NCBI GenBank assembly: GCA_029379385.1
Contig: CM055611.1
Location: forward strand, 13,772,062 to 13,836,061
Reading direction: 5' to 3'
From: Quillaja saponaria
Lineage: Eukaryota; Streptophyta; Magnoliopsida; Fabales; Quillajaceae
DNA: 64,000 nt
Positions 58,866 to 64,000 of this stretch are shown in pieces. The position numbers and the translations under genes are program-made. Position 1 is the stretch's first letter. Each line of letters begins with the position of its first letter. Below the pieces are notes generated by a model. The model was not told the DNA's origin, did no database searches, and was given only the letters and a program-made list of their open reading frames with translations.

Positions 58866-60789
58866 GGAAAAAAAAAGAAAAAAAAAAATGAATATAATGC
58901 ATGTGTGTGGCACATTAGTATAGTTCTGTTAGTTTGAATGAAAAAATTCACTTACATTTAAATCATAAGAGATAGATGTAAAAAGCTCTAAGTTCTTTTA
59001 AAGAAAAATAAACAAAAATTAAAATCTTTTAACATTACTAAATATAATTATCGTAAATTACACTCTTCTTTCTTGAGGTTACTAAAAAATTTAAATCATT
59101 AATTTCTAAAAAATTTAGGGAAAATGACATTTCCTACCCCAAATTGAAAACTAGTTGTGTTAGTAAATATTTTTATAAAATTATGAAAAATCCTTTTTAA
59201 CTTCAAATTAATTACTAAAAAGCCATATCATATTTTTCAGATAACAGTGAAGTCTTATTTTTCATTTTATCTTTTCAAATATATTCTAAGTACTCACTAT
59301 ATATATATATATATATATTGTCCTTTATTTTTTTTTTTTATAATAATAATACATTTTGTCAACTTCATTCTTTTTAGCTTTTAATAAAATATTAAAAAAA
59401 AAATTCTCACAACTATAAGTAAAATGAAATATTAAATTCAAACACATGTAAAATTTGACATGACTTATTAGTTCTTAATGATACGTATATGTTTTTATTT
59501 TTAGTACAAAGAAATCTATACAAGAAAATTACATAACAAAATATACTCTAACTGCATTTACTAACAAAAGAATATATCAAGAGAAAGCACAGGAATATCC
59601 CACAATTTAAGTAATCATAACTCTTCATCTTGTTCAAGATATTAGTAAGGTGATACACAAGGACTAATAAATCTTAACTTTCAAGTGTTTTTTTAAAATA
59701 AGTTTTCAATTTTAAATTGACACATTTTCATAATATTTTCACAATTTTTGAATTTACAATATTAAATAAGAAGACATACTTTAAAAAAATAAAAAATTAG
59801 ATAACATGAATTTAAAAAAGTAAGATATAATCATTAATTAGTGGATAATATCTCAAAAAATTATTAAGAAGTTCAACGTCTTCTTTCATATTTTGCTCTA
59901 AAGAATTATAGAATTATTTTTATGTTTTATTATAAAGAGTTATTAAAATTAAAAATGAAGTTAAGATAATATGTTGCTAATAAGAAAATAAAAAACTTAT
60001 CTATTGTTTTGGTCATTCAAAATTATATCAATTTTCAGTTCGGTCCTACAATAATTTTTTCAATTAATTTTATCTTCTAAGATTCAAAATTTCTCAATCA
60101 AGTTCAATTCCTCCATTACATGTTATGAATTAAAGAAATAATCACACTTTACATAAAGCTAATAATATATATAAGTTGTTTTTATATTTTACAAAACTTT
60201 TTTTTTAGTTATTTTATTATTAAATTATATTGAATTACTTTATTTATGCATAACATGAGAATGAGATAATATAACTTAATTGAACAACTTTGAATCTGAC
60301 CAAAAACAATCATTGGAATACTAAATTAAAAACTGAGATAATCATTAGAGATTAAAACAATAGTTAAGCTAGATAAAAGGTATAGAAAAAATATATATAA
60401 ATAACAAAGTACTCAAAACTCATTTGAAAAGATAAAATGAAAAATATGACTTATTTCCCATATGAATAATATGACATGATTTTTTGATATTTTGGAGGTA
60501 AAATCAAGACTTGTATATATATATATTTGAACGTTAGTTTTTCATCCCATCCAGAGAGAGCACTATCATTTTACTCAAATTTTGGATCATAGTGTCTTTT
60601 CATTAAACCTCAAAGAGGATAGTGTAATTTATTCAAATAATTAAATGGTTAAACTAAACAAATTCAATAGGTAACGTGTATTTTTAACATAAATTGATAT
60701 AGATAAAGTTAAACTCAAACATGAGCATAAAACAGTATATTTCTCTATAGTCATAGTTTTTGTACATCTTTTCTGATCAAGTTCATGAA
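58866..60789. other. AT-rich spacer with (AT)n
   Basis: Strongly AT-rich nuclear-style DNA with an AT run at about 59299-59320 and many short A/T tracts. No gene was recognised. Confidence 0.55.
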
Positions 60790-63700
60790 AATCAAACAAT
60801 CATTCACCGAATTTGCATAAATCCTGAACATACCAAGTCAACAAAAGCCAAGAATTGTTCACTCCTATCTACTCACCTTTTCAAGGAACAATTTATATTC
60901 TTTCATCTGATTTGCCCAAGTGATAGACTAATTCTTGGAATTCCTGAACTGCAAAAAATCCATACTCCTTGCTCTTGTTCATGCTAGCCAACACAACCTC
61001 CCCTACCCAGAAGGAGTAGTGTGGCACATAAATACAATCTCACCACCTTCACATTTGAGCTATAATGTAATGAAAGAAAACATTTCGCTAATGAATGAGA
61101 TTTGAATGAAACAATAGGAATTCAAGATCTCATTCTGGGAAAAAGTAATTAAAATGCTGATTTAACCACAACTGTCCAAGATTTAGAAGACCTAAGGGTC
61201 AAAATCTGATAAAGTAAATCATAGGTAGATTTGTAAAAGATCAGAACAATATTGAAAACGGAAAATCAACAACAGTAAATGAAGCACAGCCAATTAAGTT
61301 AACATCCAGCAAGTGTCAGATCTCAAATTTGTAAAACTCATACATATCCCTCTGCGAGCCGAAATGAAGAACTGCATCATCTGGAGAGGATATGGAGGAA
61401 TTCCATTACTTTTTCCATAGCTACTCCTATCTTCTCAATACTTTTTTGCCAAACAACAACCATTTTCTCCAACGCATGCGCATTCTGTAGTAGGAATATT
61501 ACTAGCTCCAGGTGATTCTCAATGTCTTCAACAAAATTAATTTGAACTACTTTCAGATAATATGTTAAACACGTGATGTTTTCATCTTTCATCAGGTAGT
61601 GGCGCAAAATCACTTGATTCTAGCGCCTGCACATTGAATATAGCACAGAATGTCACTTTCATAGATATACTGATATACCAAAAAAGCCAAAAACTAATTT
61701 AAAGAAATATTAACAATAAAGGCGAAGGTGAAAGAGGAAGGGTAACAGGTTACGCAGTATATTACTCTTGCAAGGCTACATAGAAACAGTTCCTACATCA
61801 TCTGCAAGCTTTTCTGATAACAAAAGTAGAATTGATGCAACCTACGAGTTGAGGTTCATGAATTCATTTAGCAGCAATTCAAAATAGATGATGCAGTAAT
61901 CTCCCATTCCCAACACAGATCACTTTAGCCATCTACACAACATCAACAAAAAAATAAAAAACTACCAGCAATGTAATGCTAAACAACCTTCTTTTTTTTC
62001 GGGGGTGGGGGTGTTTGCAATTTTTATAGTTGTGCTGAACAGATGCATGCCTCATTCATTTCATTCACCAATAAATACAAAAGCAAGTTCAAAGGAAAGA
62101 ATTGTATATGAAAAGATTATAGAGGAGATAAATGAACCAGAAAAATCCTTATTGTTGCCTTTAGAAACTTCTTTCTGTACAAGAAATGAACTGAAGATAT
62201 ACCTCCTCAAAGCCTATGATAAGATTTTCCAAAATTGACAAAATTTTAAGCAAGCATATTATCCCTTGCAAATGTTCTCCCAGTTCAGTTCCACTGTAGT
62301 TTAAATACTTCAAATTATTGAATGCGTAAGAGAAGCATCCTGGTCTTGTAAGCAAACAGTAGAGATCCTGCAAGTATTGGAAAGAACAGAGATAAGGAAA
62401 CATTTAGCATAAATGCACCACGAAGTTGGCTGGTGCCTAAAAATGCTTGACAACGAAGTCACTGACAGATGATTTTTATATTTAATTTTATAGTGCAATT
62501 TCTGTTTAAGGACTATATTAACAAAATCCAGGTGGATTTGTAATTCTAATCTGGTCTGGTCTGCTCTCCACAACAGGCTAAATGAAAAGCTTCAGATTAG
62601 TATACAACGAAAATCTACAACTTTCTCTATTAGTTATCAATTGTTCCAAATAGAATTTTGGTTGAAGTATTTATATATGTAATTTAGTGAAGGAACTCTA
62701 AAAATAAAAAATTTCAAAAACTAGGCACTTTGTTTCGTATAGAGGCTCCTTTTATTAGTAGCCATATGAAATAAGCTACCAGGCCTCCAGGACTGCCTTC
62801 CAATTGGATCTTTGTTGAATCCCATCCCACATTAGAACCAACCCAGATATTATGGACAAGTTTCTCAAGTTCGCATGGGAAATGTGTTTCCCTCCTATGA
62901 ATCTCCTTCAATTTCTCTCCTCTTGTCTTCCTTTCAAGATTCTTCTTTATTGCTTCCGGAATCACACTTCTTTCAGCTGATTACTTCAAAAATGAATATT
63001 CAAAAGAAAATTTTCTTAGGTACTTCAAAGTAACAAACATGTTTCCCCTTCTTCTTTTTAGTGTCATAAATAGATTGCTTGTTTCTTAGAATATCAAACA
63101 GTCTTGATTTTATTGTTTCCCTTGCTTATTCTAAACTATGGACTTCAAATGTTCAAACATATGTCACCACGAGATTCGAAACTAAGGACATCAATTCTCC
63201 ATTTTTTCAAGAGGACTTGGCAGACTAAGCATTCAACACGCTACATCTCCAATACTCAATTCTCATATAGATAATAGGGTCCCCACATTCATAGTGATTC
63301 TCACTTCAAATAAATAATTCAAACTTTGAAACACTTCAATTAATGTAAAAGAGATATTAAAATTGGTGACTCTCTACTGAAATTAAATTTTGAACAGAGG
63401 AATGTAGGAGAAGAGAACCAACACTTAACAAATTGTTTAGTATATATCTGTAACATGCAAACTAAAAATGTTTTATTACTTCATTGTGGGATGCATGCAT
63501 CCTACTCTAGAATCTCATCAAAAGATGTGGGGATCAATTAAAGCAACGATCTCAAAGCTGATCTTCACTATCCAAATATTACATGTAGAAGTTCAAAGCA
63601 AACATACCTTTACTGTCAGACCAGATACCCAAATTAGCAGTATTAAAAATCTGGTAGTCTAATTTTTTCCATATGTAGGATGGAGCTTGCCTAAATTTAT

Positions 63701-64000
63701 CCAGTTCATTCAAGCAACTTACAATTCAGGCAATTAAGTAGAAAAAGTCTGAAATTATCTAATTGATATTAAAGGAATGCTTACCCACAAGGAGCCAATA
63801 GAAACTTTCAGAACTTTCATTTTGCAAAGTCCTATGGCAATATTATACATAAAGGACTCCACTTCTTCATCTGATTGGCCACGGGCAGCTGATATGCAAA
63901 TGAATGCTTCCGCAAGAGATAACAATTTCTGCAAAGAGATATCCTTTCCTGCTCCACCCATATAAATCAATGATACTAGATTAGACAATCAATGTTTAGC
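60790..64000 (-). repeat. Segmental repeat, copy D (runs off the right edge)
   Basis: Matches copy C from about 31735 to beyond 34700 in the same order. About 200 bp near 61035-61240 are present only here. The LINE RNase H tail next to copies A and C is absent. Confidence 0.8.
61316..64000 (-). pseudogene. FBD-D: F-box/LRR/FBD gene, 5' end outside the window
   Basis: The end of exon 1 is 64000-63785 (LVSLIYMGGAGKDISLQKLL ... VLKVSIGSLW, then donor GTAAGC). The LRR exon is 62367-62203 (NNLKYLNYSGTELGEHLQ). The FBD exon began at 61626 with its old stop at about 61316 (ENITCLTYYLKVVQINFVED, NAHALEKMVVVWQKS). The F-box lies outside. The FBD exon carries a 7-bp duplication (TTTCATC twice, about 61580-61593, plus strand) that shifts the frame to a stop before the domain, and a 1-nt insertion at about 61405 near its end, against A and C. 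Exon 1 here is open where copy C has its second stop. Probably a pseudogene, unless splicing avoids the lesions. Confidence 0.8.

Overview
The window looks like nuclear DNA of a eudicot plant, probably woody. The reasons are a TIR-NBS-LRR (TNL) resistance gene with four exons and GT-AG introns, an FBD-type F-box family, plant LTR retrotransposons, plant LINEs and a CACTA transposon end, all in an AT-rich background. The genus cannot be fixed from sequence alone. There is one apparently expressible host gene, the TNL at 19.6-23.7 kb. Every other host-type gene visible here is broken or cut by the window edge.

Layout: 0-2.6 kb holds a decayed LINE RNase H end, a copia-type LTR with a tRNA-Met primer site, and one CACTA terminus with its subterminal repeats. 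A segment of about 2.6-3 kb carrying an FBD gene tail on the minus strand occurs three times: A at 2.8-5.4 kb, C at 30.4-33.4 kb and D at 60.8 kb to the right edge. A fourth, more diverged F-box copy (B) lies at 28.1-29.6 kb. At 5.6-6.7 kb is a copy of the DNA upstream of the TNL, but with no TNL behind it. A copia-like LTR follows at 6.8-7.5 kb.

8.04-17.45 kb is a complete-ended Ty3/gypsy element of the Tat lineage: two 506-bp LTRs, a GGACC target duplication, gag-pol on the minus strand, two RNase H domains, an antisense multi-exon gene on the plus strand and a 36-bp tandem repeat. All its genes carry stops. The TNL follows about 2.2 kb beyond it. At 36.2-40.5 kb is an internally deleted LINE with a 1.68-kb LTR-like insert nested in its reverse transcriptase. 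At 41.3-47.0 kb is a structure bounded by inverted repeats of about 420 bp, best read as a very long (3.9 kb) gypsy LTR plus an opposite-facing fragment of the same family. It cuts a small NATA-type N-acetyltransferase gene relic.

47.9-58.9 kb is compositionally different from its surroundings (less AT-rich, no coherent nuclear genes) and resembles plant mitochondrial intergenic DNA. It contains fragments of a copia reverse transcriptase and of a gypsy LTR plus gag. I call it a candidate nuclear mitochondrial insertion (NUMT), but I recognise no standard mitochondrial gene in it. 58.9-60.8 kb is AT-rich spacer.

Overall this is a resistance-gene/F-box neighbourhood that has been repeatedly duplicated, invaded by transposons and eroded. 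The independent lesions in each F-box copy and the orphan TNL upstream region are the clearest records of that history.
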